From assembly GCF_026210795.1 (NCBI RefSeq), contig NC_089443.1, forward strand, positions 2,480,001-2,544,000: a stretch of 64,000 nt of DNA, read 5' to 3'. The translations under genes were made by a program, and so were the position numbers. This DNA is from Rhizophagus irregularis (taxonomy: Eukaryota; Glomeromycota; Glomeromycetes; Glomerales; Glomeraceae). The notes under the pieces were generated by a model. The model made no database searches, was not told the DNA's origin, and saw only the letters and a list, made by a program, of their open reading frames with translations. Below, piece after piece: positions 49,501 through 61,487 of the stretch; position 1 is the stretch's first letter; each line of letters opens with the position of its first letter.

Positions 49501-49800
49501 AGGACCCCGGATATCTCCAAAACAGGTCATAAGTCATACTTTCGGTAAACATGGCATAGCAGCCTTTATCTTTATTAATTATTTATCAAACTTTACAAAA
49601 TTACATAAAAGAAAAAAGAAAAATAAAATAAAAACTAACTAAAAACAAAGCTATATAGTCTCCTAGAAAGAAATTAAAATTTAAAGAAAATTCAAAAGAA
49701 AAATCGCTAATACTAACACTTTCTAGATCTCCCCCCTTGATATATTCCAATCAAAGTAGAAGCAACTATGCTAACAAAATAACGAATGACGCGCCCACCA

Positions 49801-52800
49801 TTAAAATCGACACTCCATCCTGCAAAAGCGGTTATTAAGTAGCACCGTTAGACGACCCATAAAACCCGAAATGTGATCAAACCAAGATAATCCATATTGC
49901 ATCGAGTTTTTTAACCAATCGGTTCCGGAGTCACGTGAATCAACATGGGTCGGAGGAGGTAAAGATGAGTAAGGTACATAAAAAGATTTAGACAAACCTT
50001 TAGGCCTTGGAGATTGTTTAAGTGTTGAAGTAATGTTCATCGCATGTTCCCATAATCCTTTATCATACGAACGCGAATTCCAAATTCGTTTACGGAATTT
50101 GTTAACAAAATTGTTATGTATAGCGGCAACCACATTCATGGCAGCGAGGCGAGGAATACCTAAGGTATCAAAAACTTCCAGAAAGGCGGTAGGCAAACAG
50201 CCACGAACCAGACTATAAGACGACCAGTTACTAGATGAGAAAGACCAACAAGGAAGGGAAGTAATTCTATCCACTAAAGGGGAATAGTCACAACTGGCAT
50301 TATCACCCGCTTCTTTGATTTTTTGGGTAAGGTGATGAAGATAAGATGTTAAAAGTTGATGTAATCTAACACGACGCTTTTTGCATAAAAATAAATGCAT
50401 AAAATCTTCTAAATGGTCTTCACAAGAACGACAAGTTAGAATTTCTACGTATAAATCTGGTCGTGTCCTTTTCAGTAATTCCAGAGTGGGTAAGTCTTCC
50501 AGAAAAAGTTGAAATTTTAGCGTATGATGTTTGGAGACATTTTCCTTAGTGAAGGAGTTATCGAATTTAGGTTGGAACATTAATGTGTGCCAAGTAAGAG
50601 CCCAATCAACCATATATCGAGAAGGATCCGTTAAGAGAGAAACAAAACGGAAACGAGAAAGAGCTAAAAGGTCTTTCATATACAACATTTGATGATATTG
50701 TTTTAACAGGTGTCTTGGATTGGATTCACAGATTACGTCATCATAGATCATAATATAATCATGAACAGCTGCGAGATCGAGACGGGAGATGAGAACCGCA
50801 TCGTCAGATGTATGGGCGGTATTGGCAAGAGAATCAGCAAAATCGTTCCAATAAAAGTTAGAGTGAGCTTTAACTTTAAAAGGCAAAACCGAGAGTTGTT
50901 TATCCACAATCAACTGTTGGATGATGGCCCAAAGTTCAAAATTGGTAGTCTTATAATAAAGACGAGAATCTGAATAATCAGATAAGAAACAATGTTTCAA
51001 ACCCTCAATGGAAGACTGTGAATCTGTGTAAATATGAACAACAGAGTTGGCAGGAGAGGCTGATAAGGCAGCATAAATAGCAGCAGCTTCGGCACGAGAA
51101 GAGGAAGGCCATTCGCGAATAATACCCCGCTTATAAGTGGCAATAGAATTAAGAAAGCCAGAGTCTTTGACAATTTGAACCCAGCCCCATCCCATAGAAA
51201 CATCACAAGTTCCTAGATTGATAAGAGAACCATCAGTGTAGAAGGAGTAATGCGAATCTGGAGAAAGTATGACCGGTGATGAAGCAGCAACTTCACCAGC
51301 TGTAAGTAAACGTGGAGTAGATAAAGCTTTATCGGCATCGTTGAAAGTAATATTGGGAATATCAACATCTAAAACTGAGCGAGTTGAAGGATTACAGGTT
51401 GAAGTGACAAAATCCATGATTTCAGCCCATGACACTGTAGCAGTCAAGCTGGATGTGTGACTTGTAATGGATGATTTCTTCATAGGTAAAATCCATGATC
51501 GATTAAGAGAGGCCGAATAGGAACAGGACACAGAGCTAGTGGCAACAAGTTTCTTTGAATACAAAGATTTGTTTATATTCAAACTACAGCCGGGACAAGG
51601 TCGTAAAGTGATCAAGTCACTCGGGCAAGATAAACAGTCTGAAGTCCAATGAACAATAATACAAGTGGAATGCTTAGGTTGAAGTTGAATCTGTTTACCA
51701 AAAATAGGAGAGTCATCATCATTCATCGTGACGATCCAATTCTTTTTATAACCAGAAGGAGGAGTACAAGGGGCAAGTTCCTTTGCTATTTGGCTCACAA
51801 GGCTTTGATTAGTCATAAATTGATCTTTCAATAAACCAGGTATATCTGGAATCGTAACGTTAGCGGAAAGATCTTTGTACCAATTGGGAAGACGAGCATT
51901 ACCACGCTTTTGAATGGAATTAACATATATGACAGACCAAGAGAGTAAATGTGTTCCTTGGGGTGTCAAAAGTTGCGAAAGGTAAAAAAGGCTACGTTTT
52001 CGAAGTCTTATTAAATTGGCTTTAAATACATCCAAAGAAAGACATTGATAGATGGGAGTGTGGCCATTAGGATAGGTTAAATCAGGCACAGACGATAAGT
52101 TAGCACGTGACAGACGGAAAGGAGTTGAAAGCAGTGAAGCTAAAGTATTAGCGAAATAATCTTGTTTAAAAATTACAAGAGAAGACCAATGGGACCAATC
52201 CAAAACCTTCAAAGGAGAAATAGGAATTAAACAATAAAATTGAATAAATCTCAACCTATAATTAAAAAGTAACTTCATAAAAACAGAAGAAGAATTTGCT
52301 AACAAAAATAAATTAGTAAAATGACTTTGTTGTTGAAACGAAAATAAATTGATCAAACCCAAAGCTTGTATTAAATATAACACCACATTAGGAACAGAAC
52401 GGGATAATTTGGCCTTATGTTTAACTAAGGCACGAATCGAAGAAGTAATAGTAGAACATTCAGCCTCAGATAAATGCGTGACTTGCATTCGGTAGTCCAA
52501 TTTCGGGATCAAAACAGTATTATAAAGATAAACCACTTGTTGAACGGTCAATTTCGCCGGGCGGAGAATTGCAGAAAAGGAAGTACATTCTCGCTTGAGT
52601 TGTTGTCGGATAAAATTCCTGGAGCCGTTAATATTAAACCAAACACCCAAAAAACGGAAAGATGAGGACATGGGGATAGGAGTAACCGTAATATTGGTCG
52701 TAGTGTTAAGTGGTGAAGTCATCAAATTAAAGGCTATGGGAGATAAATCACGAGAAGTAGCAACTGCGTTGGTAGCTAAAACATATTTATTATGGTTGGC

Positions 52801-55460
52801 TGAAGTGTTGTTCAAACAATAAAATTCTTCAGTGATAGACAACATATGTTCCATCCCGTCTTTAGAAGAAGAAATCAGAGTAGAGTCATCCATAAACACC
52901 AAATTATTAATCTCTAAAACATCCAGAGAACGATAGTTAGATGAAACAAGATCGGAAGCCATTGGAGAAACCAAACAATAAGGATCCTTCTTTTCATTTT
53001 TGAGGGCTGTAAGCAAAGGGTCTAAATAAATCACCCATAAAAGCGGAGAAATAACTTCACCTTGATCTATACCAATTTTAACTCTATATGGCGGAGTAAG
53101 GCCATGTGCAGTAATGACACGATTAGAACGTGACATAAATAAGGAAAGCAAGAATTGAGTAGCGTTTTCAGGCAAACGTAAGCGTTGAAGAGCAAAACGC
53201 AACATAGATAGATCAACAAAATCAAATGCCTTAGAAATGTCTTGAGAGAGAATCCATAAGGGTTGTTTAGTGACTACTGAATCATGGATAATAGATTCCA
53301 GTGTAATGATGGGGTCACGGCAGGAACCTCCAGGTAAGCCTGCAAAATTTCCTCCTTGAAGAACATGGTGGGAAGCGAGTAAAGGAGCAAGACGATTGTA
53401 GAAAAGCTTAACTAAAGCCTTGCGAATCACTTCTAATAACGTAATAGGACGAGTATTTTTAAGTTGGCATTTCCATTCATGCGGTTTGGGAATAGGAAAG
53501 ACAATAGCTTGTCTCCATAAATCAGGGATATTTGCGTCTGATAAACAGGCACAAATTAGATTAAAAAGAAGAGCAGAAGCAGAAGTTCCTAAGTGTTTTA
53601 ACATCTCATATGAGATCATAGAAGGTCCTGGAGCTTTATCATTAGGCATGGAGGAAATCGTCGAAGACCATTCTTCAAGGGTGGGAGGGTCCATAAGTGA
53701 ATCGAAAATAGCTGGAGAAACATCAGCAAGCGGCGCATAAGCAGTAGACCATCGTTCAGGCAAATCCTGAATGGAAGACGGGGGAGTGGAAGTAATTGGA
53801 ACAAAGTGTTGAAAATGTTCAATGACTTCTTGATCAATAGCATCCGGAGAAGTTAATAAAGTAGGACATGTTGGATGATCAATAAAGACACGATCAAGAG
53901 TGATTCGTCGTCTAGTCCGTGACAAGGCAGATTCAATAAAAGTAGAAATATCATTGGTAAAATTTTCATTCCGAGCATCAATTTTGGCCTGAATAGAGGA
54001 AGCTTGGAATTCTTTTTCTTTAAGCAAAAGTAGACTTCGTAAGAGCAAGGTCATATTCTCTAAAATTTGAAGTAAATTAACAAAATCATCAATTCGTTCA
54101 TCCCGAAGAAAAGAAGGTAGAACAAAAGGGTAACAAAGATTTGTTTATAATTAATAAGGAGTTGATTAAGACGTATATAATATGAAGACCATTTAGACTC
54201 AAAATTAACAGAATATAAAACAGGATTATTGCGAAGGGAACGAATAGTTTTCGTCACTTTAGACAAAAATCGATAAGATTGACATAAAGTTTCAAGATCC
54301 TTAGGCTTCTTCGGAGCATAGGTATTGCCCACAGTAACTGAGGGCAGCTGGGATTTTGCAGCTTTAATAATCCTAGAATGGAGATATTCGCATTTCTGAT
54401 TAAGAGGCCAAGCATCAAAGACTAGTGGATCAATTGGGCATAACTTATCCAAGTCATCAGCAAAAGCAGTCCACTGATCCATAGAAATAGAATCGTATTT
54501 AAAAATTCGTCGAGTATTGCGACCAAGTTGACGAGCACGAGCAGATTTAATAGCATCTGACAGTAAAGAAGCGTCAAAATAGGTGATAATAGGGTTATGA
54601 TCAGAAATGTGTAAATCATAGGCATCAAAAATAGTTGATGTCAACATATAATGGCGAAGAAGCGGGCAAGACCAAACAAAGTCAATGCGGGTAATAGTAT
54701 CCAAGTGGTGATAAGTACCTAAAGTACTAGATAAATTAAGGGGAGTACAATCCTCATAATTATGAGAAAGCAAATAATGAAATAATTTGTGAATTCTTTT
54801 AGCGGCAACCTGAGGTTGATGCAAAAATATGGGGTAAAATTTCTCCAAATTCATGTTAAAATCACCGCAAATAGCATGGTGAAAATTTTGTGAAGAAGTT
54901 TGAGAAATAAGAGAAATTAATTGATCAATGACTTCATATCGAAGAACAAGATCATTTGTAGGAGGAATGTAGACTACAAATATACGCAATTTGACATTGC
55001 CTTTAAAAAATAAGTCAACAGAAAGAATACGGGAGGAATGGGATTGATAAAATTGAACATGAGTGGCTAAAGAGTTATGTATAAACAAAGAAACACCACC
55101 AGAAGAACGGCCGTGTTTAGTAGAATCCAAATCAGAATGGAAAGAAGTATAATCATAAACTCGCTTAGATAGAAATTTCATCTGTTTAGGTGATAAATGG
55201 GTATCAACAATACCACCAAAAGAAACATGGTTGTGAGAAAAGAAAGAAGAAATTTGGTCCATTTTAAACGAACCTTGACCAGGGGTTTTAAGACCATTAA
55301 CATTAAAGGAAGAAATGTTAAAAGAATTAGGGATGGGTGAAGTAAAGGAAGAAGAAGAAAATAATGTATCAGATAAAGGATCATTAAAAATATCACTAAA
55401 ATCAACGGGGTTGGGGGGATTTCGCACAAAGGTATCATAATCTATATTATTGTTCATCAT
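49801..55460 (-). pseudogene. LINE ORF2: endonuclease, reverse transcriptase, RNase H
   Basis: Two frames joined by one shift near 54140: 466 residues (55460-54060), then 1417 residues (54054-49801). The first holds an APE-type endonuclease (SFNVNGLKTPG, CGDFNMNLEKF, SDHNPIITYF), which nicks the target. The second holds reverse transcriptase (KNTRPITLL; DISKAFDFVDL; GIDQGEVISPLLW; FMDD at about residue 386), RNase H (SFYTDGSL at about 940, then SSRAEAAAIY, YTDSQSS, NDFADSLAN) and a CRSCEDHLEDFMHLFLC zinc-knuckle-like motif near 1205. All core catalytic acids are visible. Only the frameshift in the linker after the endonuclease breaks it. Confidence 0.93.
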
Positions 55461-55507
55461 TATTACACTATGATAGAAATTGCGGGGTGAAAAAGGAGGA
55501 TAACAAA

Positions 55508-57663
55508 TTAATCAGACGAAGTCTTATTGACTAAGTCCGAGGAAGAGCCACCAGAAATGGAGCTAATAAATCTATTAATAGAACCGGATAAGTGATCAAA
55601 TTTGTTATCTAAAGATCGTTGGAAGGAATAAATTTCAGCACGTTCCTTATTGATGGTAGCTTCGTCGGCAGTTTCGGGGATGGGGGAGGAGGAAATAGTG
55701 GAACGGGGAACAGGGACCATCGGAGGAGGGAGAACTGGGCCGGAAAGAGGCTTGTTCGAGGCGGGTGGATTAGATTGTGTTAGATAAGGGGGGGTGCGTT
55801 GGTGATCGTCAACAAGCATATGTGAAGAATCATTTGGATCAGGTGGGAGAACATCGTCTGGCATATGTCCAAAAACACGGAGTTCCAACCGAGACATCCT
55901 TTGATCAGCTAATTCAAGAGCATGAATTCTAGCACGTACACTAGCCATATCTTCTTGAAGGCTTTTGAGTACTGAAAGGATCTCTTGAATTTGGGAACAA
56001 TTAGGATCCACCAAGGGAGGTTTATGACCAGATGAGTTGGGAGTAGAGGTACTGTTACGTTGGGAAGTGGAAAAGGAAACTGAACGGTCTTTGCCTTTAC
56101 GCTCTTTAGATCGAGGTCATTGTGCAGATTGAGTAGAATTATTGGAGTTGAGAGAGTTGGGCGAAGAAGTATTATTGACATTATTAGTGTTGCGACCAGT
56201 ATTATTGGCTGAATGATTACGTTATCGAGAATTAGAACGATCATTGGATCGAGAACGGGAATGACGTTTACTGCGATTAGCAGAAGAGTTATGGTTTGTT
56301 GGTTGTCCAATATTAAAACGTTCTTTTAAATGTGCTACAGGGTTACGGGTGCGCGAGCGACCTCGAGAGTTATTCAACGGGCAAGCAGTAGGAGCGCAAC
56401 CGAGTTTGCCGCATCTATGGCAAAGCTTGTTTGTATTCTCAGGAAGTTCCCATTGAAGCCTATGACCTTGTAAAGCGATTGATTGTTCCATTGCAGTATC
56501 CATCATTTGTTGTGACTTGAAGGTGATATAAGCCCAACGTTTAGGTTTATAAGAATTAAGGGAGAGGGGGATATTAACAGCCATGGCGCCAATTGCACGC
56601 ACCAAGGGAGCTAAATGTACATCTTTAGTGTTAGGAGGGAGCTGAGATAGTACAGCGATGAATTCTCGTCGTGATTTCTTTTGATCAAGGGAGAGAGAGC
56701 ATGGCGTAATGCGTAAACAAGTGGAATAACAATAGATCGCCCACTGCTTATCCATGAAATGTTTAATGGAGGAAGCATCATCATAAACGATACGAGCCTG
56801 TTGGACCTTAGCATTGGCACGTGTATGGAGACGACAGAATTGTATGTTACCATACTTTTTGAAAAGAGCAATGATATCATCTTTTTTGATGAAAAACGGG
56901 ATGTCAGTAACTTGAATAGCCCGGAGATCTTCATCAGTTCGGAGTTGCTGAGGGTCGTGTAGAAAAAATCGGAGATCGGCAAGATCATCATGTTGGAGAG
57001 AAAGGCAGGCATCACGTTCAGTAGTTGAATTAAAATGAATGACTAGTCTTTTGAGGATCACAGAAGGCAGACGTACGACGCGGCCAGTATAAGAGTGATA
57101 AGTTTCCAAAAGGAGATTGTTGACAGCGTCAATCATAGCCCGATTAGTAGGATATTTTTTGACAAATTCAGGGGAAATATTAGGCGCCGCAGCAGCCTGA
57201 TAATCACGCCTAAGAATGGAAATAGTGGGCGTGTCGAGGGGAGAGGAGAAGTATCATTGGTATCCATAATATCCTTATTAGGAGACGCGTCTAAGGGGGA
57301 AGTTTCATTGTCTTTTGGAGCATGCATGGACGCGTCAGTACCAGACACGACAGAACCAGGCGCAGAAGGCGCAGCAGTATCTTCGGGAGGAGGAGACGAA
57401 AAGTTGTCAGCATTATTTTGTTGAGGAGGAGTAGTGTTGCTACCTCCAGCGTCAGCCGCTGAGTCGGCGACGTAGTCTTCTTCCATAGGATTATCTGGGA
57501 GCGTACGGGTACGTTTGGAAGGGTTGTTTTTATTGTTTATTTGTTCGTTATCTGAGTTCGAAACGTCAGAGCCAGAGTCTTTATTTTTGTTTCGTTTGTC
57601 TTGTCGCTTGGCAGGTCCCCCGTTAGGGTTATTGCCAGCTTTTTTGTTACCTTTGGGAGACAT
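55508..57663 (-). pseudogene. LINE ORF1, gag-like RNA-binding protein
   Basis: Starts MSPKGNKKAGNNPNGG (ATG 57661-57663) with a charged, low-complexity N-terminus. A one-base loss in a C run near 57237-57243 shifts the frame. After it come an RRM-like segment (ITDIPFFIKKDDIIALFKK), a CCHC knuckle (CHRCGKLGCAPTACPL), an RS-rich tract and a C-terminal coiled-coil-like segment (IQEILSVLKSLQEDMASVRA). Within the RS and S/N-rich part are two in-frame stops, TAA at 56222-56224 and TGA at 56117-56119, each one C-to-T change from CAA or CGA. Role by family: binds LINE RNA. The gap to ORF2 is 47 bp. Confidence 0.85.
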
Positions 57664-57807
57664 GTTAATAGTAAAATAAGAGATGTGTTAATATGGAGAA
57701 TAAAAATTTCTTTTGCGAAATTTTTGACCAAGGATCTACAAGAAAGAGTTGGCAGATCGGGATCCAAGTCACACTTTCGGCAGATTGGCCCATTTTTGAG
57801 GATTTTT

Positions 57808-57966
57808 CAAAAAATCGTTTTTTGTAAATATCTCGGCATCCAGTGGTCCAATTTTGATGAACTTTTTTTTTAAATTGTAGAGCTAAATGAGGGCTACAAA
57901 ATAAAAAAAAAGTTCATTAAAATTGAATTACTGGATGCTGAGATATTTACAAAAAACGATTTTTTG
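57808..57966. repeat. 160-bp hairpin inside the split TIR element
   Basis: AAAAAATCGTTTTTTGTAAA...GCATCCAGT and its inverted partner ACTGGATGC...TTTACAAAAAACGATTTTTT, arms of about 55 bp with few mismatches. Confidence 0.88.
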
Positions 57967-58044
57967 AGTTTCAGCAAAAAGGGGTGTTTTTGGCCAAAAG
58001 TCCATTATGACCTTTATATTAGATATCCGGGGTCCTGTTTGCAT

Positions 58045-58364
58045 AGCATTACTAAAAATTTGCCTAAAATTCACCACAATTTACATTACGTTTGCATAAA
58101 ATTACTAAAAATTTAACTAAATTCACCACAATTTGCACTTCGTTTGCATATCATTACTAAAGATTTGCCTAAAATTTCCCACAATTTAATGATAATTTAC
58201 TGAAAAATTTCTCAACATTTGAATTAGGAATTCTGTAGGAATTCCGCCATTTTGACAAAATTTGCCAAATTGTAAGACCTCCATTATCCCAAAATTGTAA
58301 CACAATTTACCTTAATTTACCGGGATAATTCTCAATTTGCCAGAAAAATTCCAGGCAAATTTTG
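58045..58364. repeat. 52-bp satellite, right part, then AT-rich tail
   Basis: About three units of the ACTAAAAATTT / CACCACAATTT satellite continue to 58200. They then decay into AATTTGCC and AATTTACC words up to the start of the polymerase fragment. No gene. Confidence 0.82.
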
Positions 58365-59489
58365 CGACAATGACATCTGTTCGACCTGTGTGCGTCGGAT
58401 TGTGGAGGACGTGCTCAAAGAGACCATAAATGATATTTCACAGATAGATCTTAATGGGTGATTAAAACTGCTGTGTGGAAGCCCGATAAGAATAACAAGA
58501 GTGTCCAGCGTTTTATTTCACGAATGCGAGATAAACATACTCGTGAAGAAGCAGACGCCAAATGGCTCATAAAAAGAGGGCTAACATCCGAGTCTTATCT
58601 TTATGAAATCCCAGAACCGGGTGAGCGTTTTGAGTATGTTGTAGTTGAGAATGATTCATCAGATAAGGTCGGAGATAAAATGGAGTATCCAGAGGTAGTG
58701 AGGCGATTAGGTAAAAAGATCGATATCAGCTATTATCTGAAAACTGTCGTCAGCCTCTGTGCACGATTTATTAACTATGATGAAAGTTTCCAGCCATCAT
58801 CTGAAATTGTGCTGGAGGCCTTAAAAAAGTTGAAAGATGCTAATAAAGCGGGTGATAATAAAGCAGATGACGGTGGGGTGGATGGAGATGACCTGGATGA
58901 AGATGAAGAAGATGAAGATGAAATAGATGAAGATGAGGTATCAAAAATAAGAGATGCCTTAGCACAGAAATCGGCTGAAAAGTGGATTAGGGGGTATATC
59001 AAAAGCCTACGTGATGGTCTGAAAAAAGATAAAACCATCATATCTCATTTATGGGAAGGGGCACACATTTATGCGAAAAAATTATTTGATACTACTTATG
59101 CCGACAAGGGAGAACACCTGACTAACAATGCTTATTACCAATCATTACTCAATGCGTTAGATAAGCAAGAAGAATCCATCTGCTTAAAACTTTCATCATT
59201 GTTTAAAGAAATTTCCAAAGTTGATATAGAGTATAGAGACAGTATATATAAATTAGTTACTAAGAAGAGACACAGAGCAATGTCCTTAGAACAATATTTA
59301 ACATCATATTATTTGGATGAGTGGGTCCCAAAGGGACCGTGTAAGCTACTAGCAGATTTCCGAAATATATGGTACAAAGTGGTTGGCTTAGAAATCACAC
59401 GCTACTGAACGTTATCGAAATTACAGGATGGTAAAAAAGATGATTCGTCTGAAGCCGATATAGACGATATCATCGAATTATATAGTTAA
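58365..59489 (+). pseudogene. Family B DNA polymerase, C-terminal fragment, large-DNA-virus type
   Basis: The main frame is 58458-59408. GERFEYVVVE, GDKMEYPEVVRRLG and IDISYYLKTVV followed by LCARFI match the C-terminal (thumb) region of family B replicative polymerases: a YV(V/I) strand, then a (D/E)x-P-(Y/E)-V helix, then ID..YYL. The length and wording resemble polymerases of nucleocytoplasmic large DNA viruses, particularly the asfarvirus side; this is judged from pattern alone. An acidic insert (DEDEEDEDEIDEDE) follows. The 5' side is in another frame (from about 58365, one base lost near 58456), and a TGA at 59406-59408 precedes 27 further codons to a TAA at 59487. All polymerase and exonuclease active-site motifs lie upstream and are absent. 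A dead fragment. Confidence 0.6.
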
Positions 59490-59677
59490 GTATTCTAGCG
59501 GAGGTGTGGCAATTTCAGCTAAGAATACTTAGCCGTTAAGGCACTTCGTACAATATTATTTATGACCGCATATTTTTTCTTGTGCAATAATACTGGCTAA
59601 CTTCAATTTCTATAATTGATCTTTCGACCCTGAACATAAGAGATCCATCCCTCCGATCATACAGCCCGACCTCAGAA

Positions 59678-60122
59678 ATGTCTGGAGATGATCATCAGTA
59701 TTTTAATTTGGCAAAACTTCGTTAACAATGTTAATGATCAGCCGAAAAATCCACATATTTTAAAGATAAGTTTTATTGGTATAATGCCTGAACTACGTGA
59801 CATAGTTTCCCAATACATAGGTTTTGAACCAAATAAAATTCGTCTCCCAATCACAGAAGAGGATAGGTGGCTATTTAGTAAGATAATAGTGGATCAGGAA
59901 GGGATGAGAGATATTGTAATAGATGACTATCAATATTTACTACAACACGGTCATAATGGTAAGGGAGGTAACCGGATCCATATTGGATGGTTGTTTGCAT
60001 GTACACTGGCCCAAGCTAAAAAGATATTAATAAATCCGTCCAAAGATTTATCAAAAAAGGTATTAGCTGACATCCAAAGAAGATTCAGAGAAGTCCCGCT
60101 TGCGCCAGTACTTATACGGTAG
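59678..60122 (+). CDS. Unknown protein, probably frame-damaged at its start
   Basis: An open frame of 144 codons from the ATG at 59688 with PELRDIVSQYIGFEPNKIRL, EEDRWLFSKIIVDQEGMRD and RIHIGWLFACTLAQAKKIL. No family recognised; mixed helix/strand and no membrane segment. A better-looking start MSGDDHQYFNLAKLR at 59678 is in another frame and stops at 59725, so a small shift near 59710-59725 may have broken an older N-terminus. It follows the polymerase fragment by about 190 bp on the same strand, with similar base composition, and could share its origin. 59490-59677 shows nothing else. Confidence 0.5.
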
Positions 60123-60355
60123 TCGATTAGGTATTAAGATAATAAATATCTGGCCTATTTATATATTTTTCGTGTGTGAAATATCAGTCATTTTTTTCAT
60201 TCATACCCCATGGATTCTACCATTTCCTGACCACGAGCCATATAACCACAATCAGTAGTAAGGCAAGCATGGAATATGTTGTCATCGGCAACATTAGAGA
60301 ACTTGCAACGATAGGAATAACCGGTGTTAGAGATATTTCTTGGGACAACGGTATG

Positions 60356-61141
60356 CTATAGCCACCACTTTCCTGATTCCAAAGGAATCCTCTCACTTGA
60401 AATTATTTGGAACGAAGTATTTTTCTTTAACGCTAACTGCTCCTTGAGGGACCTATTTTCCTCCATTAATTTTAATCGTTTTGAAGACTGGCTATCTATT
60501 TCCTGACTGGTTATCTCATGTGTCGCTTCTATCCCTTTTTCCATACATTCTATTGTATATTCTTTCGAATTACGGTCCTCATTCGCTCGTTCCAATTCAA
60601 GCCTGAGAGATTCTATTTCGAATGAGCTTATTTGGGCCGGCTCTTCTACCACCCCTCCCGTTATATCCAAATCATGATATGTACGCTCTAGATCTATGTC
60701 CTCCAACTTACCTTCCAATTCACGTATTTTAGTTTCAAGAGAAAGAATCTGGACCTTATTGGCGGATGAAACTTTCTGGGCCAAAGTCACCTTTCTCTTC
60801 AGTGTTTTAATCTCTGATTTGAGCGATTGGATTTCAGCAGTATATTTGACTTCAAGTTCACGTTGACTTTCGGAATGAGACTTCCGTTCAGAAATAAGTT
60901 GAGATCTAACCTTAGTACTGGACGCAATTAACTGGCTAGCTTTATTTTCAAACTCCTTTTCTCGTTTATTGTACTTATCTACCAACTTTTCACTAAGATC
61001 ATTAATTTCAGCTTTAGATTTAAGAGCGGAATATAATTTTTCTTTAAGCTCTTGCTCATATGCACCACCAAGTCATTGACCGACCCCCTTGAAGGAACTA
61101 TCACCTTTATTAATATCATTCAAGGTATGTACATTGGTCAT
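60356..61141 (-). pseudogene. Coiled-coil protein with one in-frame stop
   Basis: From the ATG at 61139-61141 (MTNVHTLNDINKGDSSF) the frame meets a TGA at 61073-61075 and then runs open for about 239 codons to 60356. Nearly all of it is heptad-rich coiled coil (LKSEIKTLKRKVTLAQK, LETKIRELEGKLEDIDL, IESLRLELERANEDR). The 209-codon part from 60985 is only a downstream ATG. No domain beyond the coil is recognised; a structural or scaffold protein is all that can be said. The stop is one C-to-T change from CGA. 60123-60355 holds nothing recognised. Confidence 0.6.
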
Positions 61142-61225
61142 AGCCTTTTTTTTCGGCTTAGTTGCTAGTATAATAAAAAATATGTGACTAAAATTTTTTT
61201 ATAGGATAGCTGGATCCCATAATGC

Positions 61226-61290
61226 GTATAACACTGATACTTCTGATACTCCTGATACTCCTAATACTCCTAATACTTCTGATACTCCAT
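61226..61290. repeat. Nine-bp GATACTCCT / AATACTCCT tandem repeat
   Basis: About seven units (ACTTCTGAT, ACTCCTGAT, ACTCCTAAT). Diffuse relatives (CATAGTT, CTCTGCATA) continue to 61440. The minus-strand SEVLGVLGVSGVSEV frame is a product of the repeat. Confidence 0.8.
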
Positions 61291-61487
61291 GTAGTATTAA
61301 TTTTTTTATGCACATTTTTTTACTAGTACCACAAATAGTCTCCATACCATGCGTAGAACTAATCCTTCTGACACTCTGCATAATACCGGTTCTCTGCATA
61401 GTTTTGATAGTTCGCATAGTTCACATAGTATTAATATTACGCATACATATTTTTATAAATAGTATAAAAATCTGATCGACTACCAAT

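Larger units (their letters stand above)
49546..57765 (-). mobile_element. Full-length LINE (non-LTR retrotransposon), 8.2 kb
   Basis: Flanked by a 15-bp duplication AAGTCA(T/C)ACTTTCGG (49531-49545, 57766-57780; one mismatch). From 57765: a short 5' untranslated region, ORF1 (57663-55508), ORF2 (55460-49801) and a 3' untranslated region to 49546 with AATAAAG but no poly-A. APE-type endonuclease, reverse transcriptase, RNase H and a C-terminal CCHC-like motif place it in the I/Tad-like group of LINEs. Both ORFs are lightly damaged, so insertion was fairly recent. Confidence 0.92.
49501..58036. mobile_element. Small TIR element (8-bp TSD) split by a LINE
   Basis: Inverted ends AGGACCCCGGATATCT (16 bp exact) with an exact 8-bp duplication GTTTGCAT (49493-49500, 58037-58044) in the 52-bp satellite. 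Removing the LINE leaves about 0.3 kb without coding capacity, including a 160-bp hairpin (57808-57966). The terminal AGGACCCCG is shared with the 3300-8270 transposon, which has the same TSD length. Confidence 0.88.
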
